Source of the DNA: Streptomyces sp. IMTB 2501
GTDB taxonomy: Bacteria > Actinomycetota > Actinomycetes > Streptomycetales > Streptomycetaceae
Reading direction: 5' to 3'
Assembly: GCF_001953885.1 (NCBI RefSeq)
Contig: NZ_MQUS01000022.1
Span: 1-64,000, forward strand
Length of the DNA: 64,000 bases
Positions 17,809 through 26,988 of the stretch are shown here, piece after piece. The notes below the pieces were generated by a model. The model was not told where the DNA came from and did not search any database. It saw only the letters and a list, made by a program, of their open reading frames with translations. How positions within the stretch are numbered: the first letter of the stretch is position 1; every line of letters starts with the position of its first letter. A program made the position numbers and the translations under genes.

Positions 17809-18468
17809 ATGATGGGCGACCGTTCGCCGGCAGGGCGCCGTGATGCGCTGCGCAACCGGAAGCTGCTGACGGACAAAGCCCGCGAAGTCTTCGCCGAACA
17901 GGGCCTGGATGCCCCGCTCGATGTAATCGCCCGGCGGGCTGGGGTGGGCAACGCCACCCTCTACCGCCACTTCCCGACCCGTGCCGCGCTCGTCGACGAG
18001 GTCTTCCGGGATGCGCTGTCGGAGACCGCAGCAGCCGGCGAACGGGCACGAACCGCCGAGGACGCATGGACGGGACTGACGCAGTACCTACGAACTGTGT
18101 TCGCGGGCCTGGCCGCAGACCGCGGCACCAACGACCTCATGACCACGAACCTGGAAGGCGTCACTTCCCTGAAGGCGATCCACGCCCACAACCGCGAAAC
18201 CATCGACGAGCTGCTCCGGCGCGGTCAGGAGCAAGCCACCATCCGCCCGGACCTCACCACCGAGGACCTGCTCTTCACTCTGGCAGCACTGGGCAGGGCT
18301 GTACCCGCACTCACCACGGTCGCCCCGGATGCCTGGCACCGCCCGCTCGCCCTGCTCCTCGACGGCCTTCGCACCAACCCGGCCGCGCCTGCTCTGACCG
18401 CGCCGGCCCTCACTTCCGACCAGCTCGGCAAGGTGCTGCTCAATCTCGGCCCGCACAAGCGGCGTTGA
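17809..18468 (+). CDS. TetR-family transcriptional regulator (219 aa)
   Basis: A typical N-terminal helix-turn-helix (LLTDKAREVFAEQGLDAPLD, VIARRAGVGNATLYRHFPTR) at about residues 19-58, followed by a helical ligand-binding domain. The ATG at 17809 or the next one at 17812 could be used. Both follow GGGAGA. Divergent transcription with the patatin gene and two palindromes between them point to local autoregulation and control of that gene. The ligand is unknown. Confidence 0.92.
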   Translation: MMGDRSPAGRRDALRNRKLLTDKAREVFAEQGLDAPLDVIARRAGVGNATLYRHFPTRAALVDEVFRDALSETAAAGERARTAEDAWTGLTQYLRTVFAGLAADRGTNDLMTTNLEGVTSLKAIHAHNRETIDELLRRGQEQATIRPDLTTEDLLFTLAALGRAVPALTTVAPDAWHRPLALLLDGLRTNPAAPALTAPALTSDQLGKVLLNLGPHKRR

Positions 18469-18600
18469 GAGGCTCCTGAGTCACACGGCTGCCCTGCTAC
18501 ACCAACCCTTCATCAGGAACTTTTCCGCCTCGGGCGTCGCGATCAGGTTGGAAAAGACTGGCGCCTGGCGAGCAGAACATGCCAGGCAGTGGTCTCGGCC

Positions 18601-19046
18601 TCACGCAGCCACAACCTGCCCGAGGTACCGGCCCCTTGCTACGAGCGTGTCATGAGCCAGTGCGTCGCCGATCTCCTCGGTCACGGCGTTGCGCTGCTGG
18701 GCGTCGAGCTCTGCGAGAAAGCTGAGCGCACGGTCGGCAATGCCTGCTTCGTTCCCCCTGACCAGGCGGTCGAAGAACGGGCCGCCCGCGTTGCCGGGGT
18801 CGATGTACGAAGCGGCTTGGCCTCCCGCGGCCTCCAGCGCACCCCAGAATTCATCGCCTTCGGGCCCTCGATTACGACCGTGTCGCCGTCACCTAAATCG
18901 AGGAAGGCATGCGATCGACGAAGGTGCCCGGTGCGTACCTGCGCCCCTTGCAGGTGGAGCGGTCGGTGGCGGTCGGATGCCCAGTCGTAGGGGCGGTGAA
19001 GACGCCGCCAAGCTGTGTCCTCGGACGATCCGTCTTGACTCATCAC
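18601..19046 (-). pseudogene. Unknown gene with a single frameshift
   Basis: The minus-strand frame runs from about 19046 through SHAFLDLGDGDTVVIEGP. A one-base loss at about 18865 moves the coding sense to a second frame, GDEFWGALEAAGGQAASYID, PGNAGGPFFDRLVRGNEAGI, LSFLAELDAQQRNAVTEEIG and on to VARGRYLGQVVAA and a stop at 18601. The second frame has strong coding character. I do not recognise the family. It lies directly downstream of the TIR/TPR pair on the same strand. Confidence 0.55.
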
Positions 19047-19930
19047 CTGATTCCTTGCAGGTTCGCCGCATAGATTCGCTCGCCCACGAGGTCACCACGG
19101 AGGTGGCACTCCGCGAGCGCCCGTTCGGTGAAACGCCGGGCCTCGGGAAGGGCACCGAGCCGGAAGTGGTTCAGGCCGAGCAAGCCGTAGATCTTGCCCA
19201 GGTAGCGCTTGCCGACCTCCTCGTCGGCCTCCGCCCCGTCGGACTCGTCGAGCAGCTCACACAGCACGTCGTTGCTTGCCACGTACCGTCTGGTGTCACT
19301 GAGGTCCTGTGCGTACGAGATGCGCTCCCGGTATCGCATCAATCGCCGGCCGAGGGGAGTCGCGAGCCGGATCTCCTGGGCCGTGTACACGGCTTCGAGG
19401 TTCTCAGCGTAGATCCACTGGCCTTCCCGGTCGCCGGTCTCGATACAGCATTGGAGGGCCCGCTCGGTGTACCGAACGGCTTCCGGAATCGCGTCAAGAC
19501 GCACCGAGTTGGCGCCGAGCATGCCGTACGTCTTGGCCCGCAGGTCGTCCGCGGACGGGCCCTGCCAGCCGGCCATCTCCGCCAGCAGCTCATGCAGTAC
19601 CGCTGAGCTGGCGGCGAACTCGCCGTCCTCATGTTTCTGCTGAGCCCTGTGCATCAGGTACCTCAACTTGCTGAAAGGATGAGCCGTTCCCCGTGGAGCG
19701 AGCCTCTCCATCGGCTGCGAATGTCCGAGGATCTGCATGACCTCGGCGACCGTGACCAGGGCCTGGCCCCATTGGGCAACCAGCCGCTGGTCCGCTCGAT
19801 ACTCCTCCGGCACCCTGGCCCACTCGTCGAACTGCTCGACAATGGCATCGGCGTAGGTCCGGCACAGCTCGACGAGCAGACCCTCCTCACCACGGAAGAC
19901 GGCGGCGAACACGTCGTCGCGGAGGGACAT
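19043..19930 (-). CDS. TPR-type repeat protein (295 aa), partner of the TIR-like gene
   Basis: An all-helical protein. From about residue 90 it shows paired helices with TPR spacing: LRYLMHRAQQKHEDGEFAAS, AKTYGMLGANSVRLDAIPEA with VRYTERALQCC, then IYGLLGLNHFRLGALPEARR and FTERALAECHLRGD. The two GxNxxRLxAxPEAxRxTERAL units are near duplicates. Start at MSLRDDV, since the longer frame overlaps the upstream gene. It begins 11 bases after the stop of the TIR-like gene, so the two form an operon. TPR proteins in such pairs often act as sensors or scaffolds. That role is inferred. Confidence 0.8.
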   Translation of the reverse strand: MSLRDDVFAAVFRGEEGLLVELCRTYADAIVEQFDEWARVPEEYRADQRLVAQWGQALVTVAEVMQILGHSQPMERLAPRGTAHPFSKLRYLMHRAQQKHEDGEFAASSAVLHELLAEMAGWQGPSADDLRAKTYGMLGANSVRLDAIPEAVRYTERALQCCIETGDREGQWIYAENLEAVYTAQEIRLATPLGRRLMRYRERISYAQDLSDTRRYVASNDVLCELLDESDGAEADEEVGKRYLGKIYGLLGLNHFRLGALPEARRFTERALAECHLRGDLVGERIYAANLQGIR

Positions 19931-19941
19931 CCGGTCGCCGT

Positions 19942-22149
19942 TCACCGGCGTGCTCCAGTGGTTGCCGAGCGCAGCTCTTCCAGCAATTGGTGCCGGAAGA
20001 GTCCTCCGGGCCACGCAGCGGACCGGGCCTGCCGTACCGCCACCCGGACCACGTCATCGGCGTCGCCGTTCTTTCCGCCGTCCGTCGGAGCGAAACGCAT
20101 GACGTTGTTCTCCGGTACGTCGATCGCCAGTGTCACGAACGGCACCCGCGCCGCACGGAGCGCGGCGAGCAGCCCCCTCACCACTGGGCACTCAAGAAAG
20201 CGGACGTCACTGGCGACCAGCACCCACAACAGCGCGTCCACGTGCGCGGTGCGCAGCGTTCCCTCGGCGAAGTGCCCGACCGGTGCCACATCAGTGGCCA
20301 GCCAGGTCAGTGATCCGACCGGCATCCCCACCGCATGCTTCAGCTCGTCCTTGCGGGACACGATCCAATTGGCGAGGAGCACCGCTTCACCCTCGCACGC
20401 CCCGACGACCGCCACGTGGCAGGAACTGCGCCACCGCCTCCGCTCCAGGACGACATACGACTCGATCGTGAGTGGCTCCGCGGCAGGAATCCAGTCCACC
20501 GACGTCGCGCCTGCCCAGTCCAGCGTCGTGGTCTGCGCCGGCTGCGGCTCGCCCACCAAACGCGCGGTGGTGGTGGGCAGGACGATCGTGTGCCCGTGCT
20601 GGACGACGGGAAGCGGGAACGTGCCGGTGACCACCTCGCTGCCGTCGATGTGGATCTTCCTCGGGGCGCCCAGCCGACACAGCCCCTGGTAGATGGCCGG
20701 CAGGTCGGCCTCGTCGGTTGCCGCCAGCTCGAGTCTCCGCATACAGCCGGCCGGGGTCTGGACCCGGAACACCTCAGTGTCGAGCACCGCACGCCACACG
20801 ACATGCGGCCGGTCCAGCAGGAGCTTGCTCAGGTGATCTTCCGTTCGGCCCTTCACCAGGGTCGGGCGGTCGGCTCCCACCAGCACGTCGAAATTCTGCA
20901 GCGCGTCGGCCGTCAACACTTCGAGCGTGCACCACGCCCTGCTCAGATAGTCGTCCGAGTCATCGAGCAGAACGGCGGTCCTCCCAAGTGCCTGGAGCAG
21001 GCCGAAGTGCCCCATTGCGAACTCGAAATCCTCCTGTTCCTCAGGGGTGCGCGGAGGCTGGGGAACGCAGCTGTAGTCGTACCAGACGTGGACACGAGCA
21101 AGCAGGGCTCCGAGCAGCGGGCGGTCGCCGACCAACTCGCGCAGGTGGGCAAGGCCGATGTCCGAACGAGCCTTCCGGACACCGTTGTCCGCGGTGACCT
21201 CCTGGAGCGGCAGTACCTCTTCGTACACGTCAGCCAGGGCGGAGGGATCCAGCGCCTCGCGCAGCACGTTGACGAGGAGGGACTCGGCGAGGTCGGATCC
21301 TGCGGCTCCGACGGCGGCGCTGACGAACTGGCTGTACTTCCTAGGTGTGTGCAGGCCGCGTTCTTTCGCCACATAGACCGCCTCGCACATGGCCGAGACC
21401 AGCTGCCAGGCCGCCAACCGGGCCTGGATGCCGTCGGGATCCGGTGAGGTCGGCGTGAGCCAGCGGTGCGAGAGGAAGAGGTAGTAATGGCCGGGCAGGG
21501 TTTCCGAAACCAGTGACGCCTGCCACTGCTGGCACCGCACGAAACGGCCGGCGCGGATCAGGGCGGGCAGTGGTAACCAGTTCGGCCGCCGGCCGTCAGC
21601 GAGGTCGTACCGCGCGTACTGGCTCAGCAGCCGGGGCAGATCACGGTCCTGCGCGCCGTCCAGGAACACGCTCGGCGGTGCGCTCAACGGAAACGACCAC
21701 ACGATGCCGTCCCCCGGCTCACCGCGCTCAGTCTTCTGCACCATGTTGAACAGGTTCTCGCTGGTCTCGTAGGCCCACTGCCCGTCCGGCACGCACAACG
21801 GGCGGTGCCTCAGTCTGGGCTGCTGCTCCAACAACGTCTCGACCAGCTCGGGCGCGCGCCACCGCTGCTGCCGCAGGGCGTCCGCCCGCGCCTGGGCGAA
21901 ACTCTTGAACGGAACTTGTCCCTGGAACGGCGTCACGCTCAGCGAACGGAAGCCGATCTCGTCGTACGACAGCGAACCCGCGCTCCTGGCGTACTTCAGA
22001 GCCCTCGCCGCGGCCTCATGAGGCGCGTCCTCCAGATACCTCGCGATCAGTTCCGGCCGGTCAGCGAACTGCTCGGCCGGGACGTCCTGCCAGGCTGCGA
22101 TGTCGATGTCGCGCAGCCGGTCGTGCACCAAGGCCTCGATGTGCCTCAA
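19942..22149 (-). CDS. Large TIR-like domain protein (735 aa), putative immune-type effector
   Basis: The middle of the protein carries landmarks of a TIR-like fold: HYYLFLSHRW (221-230, like the TIR strand-A FLSxR), VWYDYSCVPQ (355-364) and YLSRAWCTLEVLTA (401-414). The last resembles the TIR SxWCLxEL helix, whose Glu is the NADase catalytic residue in SARM1 and plant TIRs (here Glu410). About 120 residues are inserted between the first two. The N-terminal 220 and C-terminal 300 residues are unassigned. A TTG start is supported by GGGAGG five bases upstream. Followed closely by the TPR gene. TIR identity is by motif only and enzymatic activity is unproven. Confidence 0.75.
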   Translation of the reverse strand: MRHIEALVHDRLRDIDIAAWQDVPAEQFADRPELIARYLEDAPHEAAARALKYARSAGSLSYDEIGFRSLSVTPFQGQVPFKSFAQARADALRQQRWRAPELVETLLEQQPRLRHRPLCVPDGQWAYETSENLFNMVQKTERGEPGDGIVWSFPLSAPPSVFLDGAQDRDLPRLLSQYARYDLADGRRPNWLPLPALIRAGRFVRCQQWQASLVSETLPGHYYLFLSHRWLTPTSPDPDGIQARLAAWQLVSAMCEAVYVAKERGLHTPRKYSQFVSAAVGAAGSDLAESLLVNVLREALDPSALADVYEEVLPLQEVTADNGVRKARSDIGLAHLRELVGDRPLLGALLARVHVWYDYSCVPQPPRTPEEQEDFEFAMGHFGLLQALGRTAVLLDDSDDYLSRAWCTLEVLTADALQNFDVLVGADRPTLVKGRTEDHLSKLLLDRPHVVWRAVLDTEVFRVQTPAGCMRRLELAATDEADLPAIYQGLCRLGAPRKIHIDGSEVVTGTFPLPVVQHGHTIVLPTTTARLVGEPQPAQTTTLDWAGATSVDWIPAAEPLTIESYVVLERRRWRSSCHVAVVGACEGEAVLLANWIVSRKDELKHAVGMPVGSLTWLATDVAPVGHFAEGTLRTAHVDALLWVLVASDVRFLECPVVRGLLAALRAARVPFVTLAIDVPENNVMRFAPTDGGKNGDADDVVRVAVRQARSAAWPGGLFRHQLLEELRSATTGARR

Positions 22150-22690
22150 GCCCGCCTCCCGCAGGTGGTCAGGTCATAGGACCCCTCAGCTTCTCCGGAC
22201 CTACCTCGCCCGGAATGAAGAGATGCCCAACTCCTCCCGGACATAGGCTAGATGAGAAGCGATGCCTGCGTTTCCACGGCGGACCAGGGTTGCGTGACAG
22301 CGAGGGTCCACCCTGGAGGTGGCCGCCGAACGCCAGCGCCTGAGGGAGGCCGCCGGGCTGAGCCAGGACCAGGGGGCGGCCGCACTGAAGCACGCCGTGA
22401 GGCGACGGGGGAGGGGGAGGCCGGCCGCACGAGCCACGGCCGCCCCAGCACGGCGCCTGAGTCCGGAACCGAGACGGCGAGCAGACCGACAGCCGCCAGC
22501 ACCGCCTTGGGCAGGGCCGACGACCGACACGACTGTGGGGATGGCAATGCCGTCTCGGTAGTGGCCTGACCCGCGATTCGACTGACTGCCATGTCCTTCT
22601 TCTTGAACTGTCGACCGCCGTCCGGGGTGGTGCGTGCTGCCATCGAAGCGGTCGGGCGTGTCCCGAAAGGGGCCTTCGTGACACTGGAGG
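22150..22690. other. Intergenic stretch, no supported gene
   Basis: Several overlapping open frames exist on both strands, but none combines a ribosome binding site with a recognisable protein. One minus-strand frame begins with a hydrophobic segment (PKAVLAAVGLLAVSVP) that could be a decayed signal or membrane helix. Probably decayed DNA. Confidence 0.4.
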
Positions 22691-23640
22691 CTGCCCCACG
22701 GCCCGGGAGGGCTATCGCGAACTCCTTTTCTGGGGACGTGCTTTTGGGCAGTTATGGCGGGCCGGGGTGGAATGCATCGGCTCTTACGGAGCCGAGCCGC
22801 CCTCACCCGCTATCTGCACCATGAAAGCATCACGGTCACCGAGGTCAACCAGCCCGGCAAGGCTGTCCTACTGACGCGGCAAGCCCGACTCCATCGATGG
22901 GACGGCCGTCGCCCGAGCGGTCCTCTCCAGCCGGGCCACGGCCACCGCCAAGACGAGCTGCCGACCGGTCGAGACCATCCGGCTGTTCAAGTTGGCCTCC
23001 GCGGTCACGTCCCGGTACATGGCCATCAACCAGCTCAAGGCCGTGCTCGTGGCGGCAGAGTCGGCCTTGCGTGAGTGCTTGGCTGGGCTGAGTAACCCCA
23101 AACGCATCCGTCAGTGTTCGCAGCTGAGCAGCTGAGGCCCACGCCCGGCACGGGGCCGCGGGCGGCATCCCGCCACACGCCCAGGATCCTGGCGAGGCGG
23201 ATCCCGCACCTCACCGACGAGAACACTGCTGTCGATGCCTGCGCACCCAAGCTCCTGGACCTCTACGGCGTCGGTCCGGACACGGCCGCAGCCTTGCTGA
23301 CCGCGGTCGGCGAAACCTCCGACCGCCTGGCGGGCGAAGCCTCATTCGCCGCCTTCCGCAGTGCCAGGCCCGTGGAAGCATCGTCTGGAAAGACCCAGCG
23401 CCGCAGACTCAACCGAGGCGGCGACCGCCAGGCCAATGCAGAGCTACGCCATCGTCATCGCCCGCCCGGCCTGGGACACCCGCACCCGTTCACTACGTGG
23501 CACGACGGGTCGCTGAGGGCAAGACACGGCGCGAAGGCATCCGGTGCCAAAAGCGCTACGTCGCCCGTGAGATCTACCACGCCCTCCTCGCATCCGGACG
23601 GCAATCCCCGGCACCGGCCCCCGCCAGTTGACATCCATAA
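22690..23640 (+). pseudogene. IS110-family transposase ruin
   Basis: Pieces spread over three frames spell an IS110 transposase: ECIGSYGAE and LTRYLHHESITVTEVNQPGK, then DSIDGTAVARAVLSSRATAT, LFKLASAVTSRYMAINQLKA and VLVAAESALRECLAG. After a further shift come LARRIPHLTDENTAVDACAP, LLDLYGVGPDTAAALLTAVG and EASSGKTQRRRLNRGGDRQA. The DEDD N-terminal region is badly damaged and several indels are present. Dead. Confidence 0.8.
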
Positions 23641-23770
23641 GGGGCATCAAACGCGGCCACATGTTCCTCGGCACCGTCACCGTGGCTGCACTCGTCATCT
23701 GGCTCCGCACATCATCGGCCGTAGAGCTTTTCGGTCAAACGTTCTTGAAACGCAGGCCCTCTCCTGCCGC

Positions 23771-23785
23771 TAGGGTCTCCGGGTG
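23771..23785 (+). promoter_or_regulatory. Likely -10 box of a leaderless methyltransferase transcript
   Basis: TAGGGT at 23771-23776 lies six bases before the GTG start at 23783, with no Shine-Dalgarno between. This is the arrangement of leaderless streptomycete mRNAs. A TTGAAA at 23745-23750 is upstream at a long 20-bp spacing. Confidence 0.5.
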
Positions 23786-24430
23786 ACCGAACTCGACACC
23801 CTGCACGCCACCCGCGAGGCCTACGACGCCATCGCCCCCACCTACGCCCAGATGTTCCATGACCCCCTGGGCGACCGCCCTTTGGAGCGCGCCCTCCTGC
23901 GTGCCTTCGCGGAGCTGGTGCGGACCAACGGTGACGTCGGGGTCGCGGACCTCGGCTGCGGACCGGGCCACCTCACAGCTCACCTCCATGGACTGGGGCT
24001 GAATGCCTTCGGCGTCGATGCCTCCCCTGTGATGGTCGAGCTCGCTCGCGAAGCCAACCCTGGGCTGCGGTTCGAGGTCGGCTCGATGGCCGCGCTGGAC
24101 ATCGAGGACGGCGCGCTCGGCGGGGTGCTCTCGCGGTGGTCCGTCATCCACACCCCGCCGCGGGACCTGCACGCCATCTTGGCCGAGATCGCCCGGGTCC
24201 TGGCTCCCGGCGGGCACCTGGTGATCGAATTCCCTGCCACTGACGGCCCCCACATCGAGACGCAGGCCTACGACCACACGGTGGTGACGGCCTACCGCTG
24301 GTCCCCCGACCGCCTCGCCGAGCTTCTGCGCGATCACGGATTGGTGGAGTCGGCCCGCCTGGTGATCGAGCCCAAGCCCACTGACCGGCGACAGTTCCAG
24401 GAAGTCCAGCTCCTCGCATACAAGGCGTAG
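23783..24430 (+). CDS. Class I SAM-dependent methyltransferase (215 aa)
   Basis: Rossmann-type methyltransferase: YDAIAPTYAQMF at the N-terminus, SAM-binding motif I VADLGCGPGHLTAHL (about residues 53-67), the acidic end of strand 2 NAFGVDASPVMVELAR, motif GSMAALDIEDGALGGVLSRW, and the EIARVLAPGGHLVIEF motif. GTG start with a probable leaderless promoter. It stands alone between two IS ruins, so context gives no substrate. Members of this group methylate small molecules such as metabolites or quinones. Confidence 0.88.
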   Translation: MTELDTLHATREAYDAIAPTYAQMFHDPLGDRPLERALLRAFAELVRTNGDVGVADLGCGPGHLTAHLHGLGLNAFGVDASPVMVELAREANPGLRFEVGSMAALDIEDGALGGVLSRWSVIHTPPRDLHAILAEIARVLAPGGHLVIEFPATDGPHIETQAYDHTVVTAYRWSPDRLAELLRDHGLVESARLVIEPKPTDRRQFQEVQLLAYKA

Positions 24431-24514
24431 ACCGAGGAGCAACTCAGCAGATCACGCGACTGCATCGGCTCGGATCGTTGGTCTGAGCGGCGGGCGGGAT
24501 CAACGAACCCGGGT

Positions 24515-25000
24515 GTGCCGTTGACTGACGCGCAATCGGCGCGGATCGAGCCGTTGGGTCCGGACCGGACACTCTGGCGGGGCGGTCGCTGGCGGGACCA
24601 TCGTGAGGTGATCGGTGCGATCGCCTGGAAGGTCCAGGCCGGATCGCTGTGGGTTCACCTGCCGGAGAAATACGGCAATTGGAGAGGTGTCTACAACCGT
24701 CTGCGGATGTGAGCCCTCGACGGCACCGGGGGGCGGATGTTCACCGCACTGATGGCACAGGCCGACGTGAACGAGCATCTGGACTGGGCGGTCTCGGTGG
24801 ACTCGGCGATCGTACGTGCTCACCAGCACGCGGGCGGGGCCCGCAAAAGGGGCCCTGGCCGGCGAGCCGGACGAGCACGCCATCGGCCGGTCCCGCGGCG
24901 GGCTGACTACGAAGATTCCCCTCGCCGCCGACGGCAACCGTCGGCCGATGGCGTTTGTGCTTGGCGCCGGACAGGCTGCAGGCAGAAGAACGGGTGGCGG
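24515..25000 (+). pseudogene. IS5-family transposase ruin
   Basis: Reads LTDAQSARIEPLGPDRT, GGRWRDHREVIGAIAWKVQA, GSLWVHLPEKYGNWRGVYNR and LRM. A TGA stands where the family has Trp, then ALDGTGGRMFTALMAQADVN, LDWAVSVDSAIVRAHQHAGG (first catalytic Asp) and a shift into LTTKIPLAADGNRRPMAFVL (second Asp region). It then degenerates. A nonsense codon, frameshift and missing C-terminus make it inactive. Confidence 0.85.
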
Positions 25001-25220
25001 GGGCGGGGGATGTGTCTGCGGGAGGTGTGCGGGGCGGAGATCCCCGGGTGGGTCGGCCGATGGGCGAATGGGCGCGGCCCGGACGCTGGGAGTGTGGTGC
25101 CTGGCGTCCGGGCCTGGTGATGCCTGTGTGGTGTGTGGGTTATGAGATAAGAATTTGGGGTCGGGGTTCCCGGCCCGATTCCGGCGGGCCGGGGCCCCGT
25201 ATTGTGCTGTCGGCTTCCAC

Positions 25221-25742
25221 TCAGTCGTCGCCGCGGTCGCCACGGCCGCCGCGGTCGTCGCGGTCGCAGTCCACGCGGAAGCTGGCCACCACGCCGTCCT
25301 TGACGTGGATGCCCTTGGTGTGGAGGTCGTCGACGCCGAAGCTGTCGCTGTGGGGGCCGACGGTGGCGATGGGAGCACCGTTGTCGCAGACCGCTCCGCG
25401 GAAGACCTCTACGCGCTTGTGGGTCTCGTTGCGGATGTTGAGGGTCTTGGCACCCAGGCCGCTGACCACGGTGATGCAGTCACCCGGGTGGGCGGAGTAG
25501 GACCGCTCGTTGACCAGGATCCGGCCTTCCCTCTCGTTGCCCCTTCTCTCGTTGCCTTTGCCTTCGTTGCCCTTGCCGTTGTTCTGCCCGGAGCTGCCGT
25601 CGAGGGGTGCCTGGGGGGCAGCGGCCGGGGCTGTCTGCGGTACCGAGCCGGGGGCGGCTGACGCGTAGGTGATGCCGGTCACGGCAAGTGCCGCGGCCGC
25701 CCCGGCAGAGGCGGTCACGATGGTGGAACGAGCGAGCTTCAT
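25221..25742 (-). CDS. Secreted protein with Asn/Gly/Glu/Arg-rich linker (173 aa)
   Basis: The ATG is preceded by AGGAGA. A Sec signal peptide covers residues about 1-30 (KLARSTIVTASAGAAAALAV and on, ending near YASAA). A low-complexity stretch of NGKGNEGKGNERRGNEREG type follows at about 50-70, then a beta-rich domain with two cysteines (HPGDCITVVSG and GAVCDNG) that may be disulfide-linked. An Asp/Arg/Gly-rich tail (DRDDRGGRGDRGDD) ends it. Extracellular, role unknown. A tandem 9-bp repeat lies about 70 bases upstream of the start. Confidence 0.8.
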   Translation of the reverse strand: MKLARSTIVTASAGAAAALAVTGITYASAAPGSVPQTAPAAAPQAPLDGSSGQNNGKGNEGKGNERRGNEREGRILVNERSYSAHPGDCITVVSGLGAKTLNIRNETHKRVEVFRGAVCDNGAPIATVGPHSDSFGVDDLHTKGIHVKDGVVASFRVDCDRDDRGGRGDRGDD

Positions 25743-25812
25743 GTCGCTTCTCCTGTCTGGTTCTCGGAGATGCCGGCTCGTCAGCCGGCTGCGATCAAAG
25801 CTACTCATGGTT

Positions 25813-25830
25813 GTCATATCGGTCATATCG
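25813..25830. repeat. Tandem 9-bp repeat GTCATATCG x2
   Basis: GTCATATCG occurs twice head to tail (25813-25821, 25822-25830) in the upstream region of the minus-strand secreted protein. It is unusually A/T-rich for this DNA and may be part of that gene's promoter or a regulator site. The rest of 25743-26131 shows no gene. Confidence 0.5.
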
Positions 25831-26131
25831 GAAGGGTGGGGTCGGGGGGCCGATCGGGGGCATCTACGGCCCTTGGCCGCCACTCGGCCAGGATATGAAG
25901 TGGCTGGGAGAAAAGGCATAGTGAATGACTATTAGCCTGACGGGGTGATCTGCTGACGCCTGCTCACCCCCTGCCGACGGCGTGTCGCTGCGAAAGAGGC
26001 GAGTTGAGTCGTGGTAGGAAGTTGCTGCCTTTCCGAGCTTGAGGGCCGCGTTTCCGCTGATCAGGCATAGGTGTCGGTGATCCCGTGGGAGCTATGGCGT
26101 GCCATGTCGTCGCTCCGGTGGAGGTCGTGGA

Positions 26132-26878
26132 ATGCCGTCGGTCGTGGGGCTGCTGGAACAGCGCGAGCTCGCGGCTCGCCGTCGGGTGGACGAGTTGCGG
26201 GAGGAAGCTCACCGCATCCAGGCAGATTTGGCTGTAGCCGACCGGGACCGGAAGGAGTGGGCCATCGCCTGCTCGCGGGTCGGCGAGGTACTGGCTCCCG
26301 TGGACGAGATCGACCAGGGTGATTACCGGCCCGACCAGGCAGTGTCGCCTACCGGGCGGCCGGCTGGGCAGACGCAGCAGGTGCCGGAGGCGGCGCAGCC
26401 GAAGTCGCAGGTGCCCGTGTGGCGTGAAGGGCTGGCCTGGTCGGCGCTGTCGGTGGACTACCAGTGCATCCTGCGGGCGCTCGCGGACCGGGTCCGCCTT
26501 GGGCAGGGCTCAGCGACCTGCCAGGAGACGGCCGCAGGGTTCGGCATGGAGGTGGTACGGGCACGGGTGGTGGCCCCGCGGGCGAAGGCGAAACGCCTGG
26601 TGGCCCGTGGCTGGCTTGGCGACCCGGCGCCGGGCCGGTTCACGCTCGCTGCGGGTGTGTCCGGCCCTGCGGCATTCTGCATCGGTCAGGTCCGACGGAT
26701 GCCGACGCTGTCTCTCGGGCCGGTCGGACGCAGTGCCGCACCCAACCGGAAACCGGCATGCGACCGACACCGCTCAAGTCCCGAAAGACAACAGCTTCTC
26801 ACGCGGTGGTGTCTCGCAGGGCGGGGACGCCGTCGGGCACCATGGCAGCCGAGCCGCTCAGACCGCCGAGCGGCGTGA
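26132..26878 (+). CDS. Coiled-coil/winged-helix-like accessory protein, probably read through past its original end (248 aa)
   Basis: Start at MPSVVGLLEQRE. Residues 5-50 form a charged coiled coil (LLEQRELAARRRVDELREEA). Residues about 120-185 look like a small helix-turn-helix domain ending VARGWLGDPAPGRFTLAAGV. In the related copy at 8.8-9.2 kb, sequence ends at this point. Here the frame continues about 60 residues of Arg/Pro-rich sequence with no coding character, so the original stop may have been lost. Family members are common near IS elements in Streptomyces in my recollection. Function unknown. Confidence 0.5.
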   Translation: MPSVVGLLEQRELAARRRVDELREEAHRIQADLAVADRDRKEWAIACSRVGEVLAPVDEIDQGDYRPDQAVSPTGRPAGQTQQVPEAAQPKSQVPVWREGLAWSALSVDYQCILRALADRVRLGQGSATCQETAAGFGMEVVRARVVAPRAKAKRLVARGWLGDPAPGRFTLAAGVSGPAAFCIGQVRRMPTLSLGPVGRSAAPNRKPACDRHRSSPERQQLLTRWCLAGRGRRRAPWQPSRSDRRAA

Positions 26879-26988
26879 CATAACAGTGAAACCGCCGGGA
26901 CACGTCCGGTACAACCATCGCAGCACCTGCGACGTCATGAGTGTCACACGGCCAATGAGCCGCTCTGGTCAGCAGAAAGGCAACCGCG

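Noticed and set aside
24500..25378. 292-codon minus-strand frame
   Set aside because: Pro/Thr/Ser-rich, overlaps the IS5 ruin and the secreted protein on the other frame, and has no start support.
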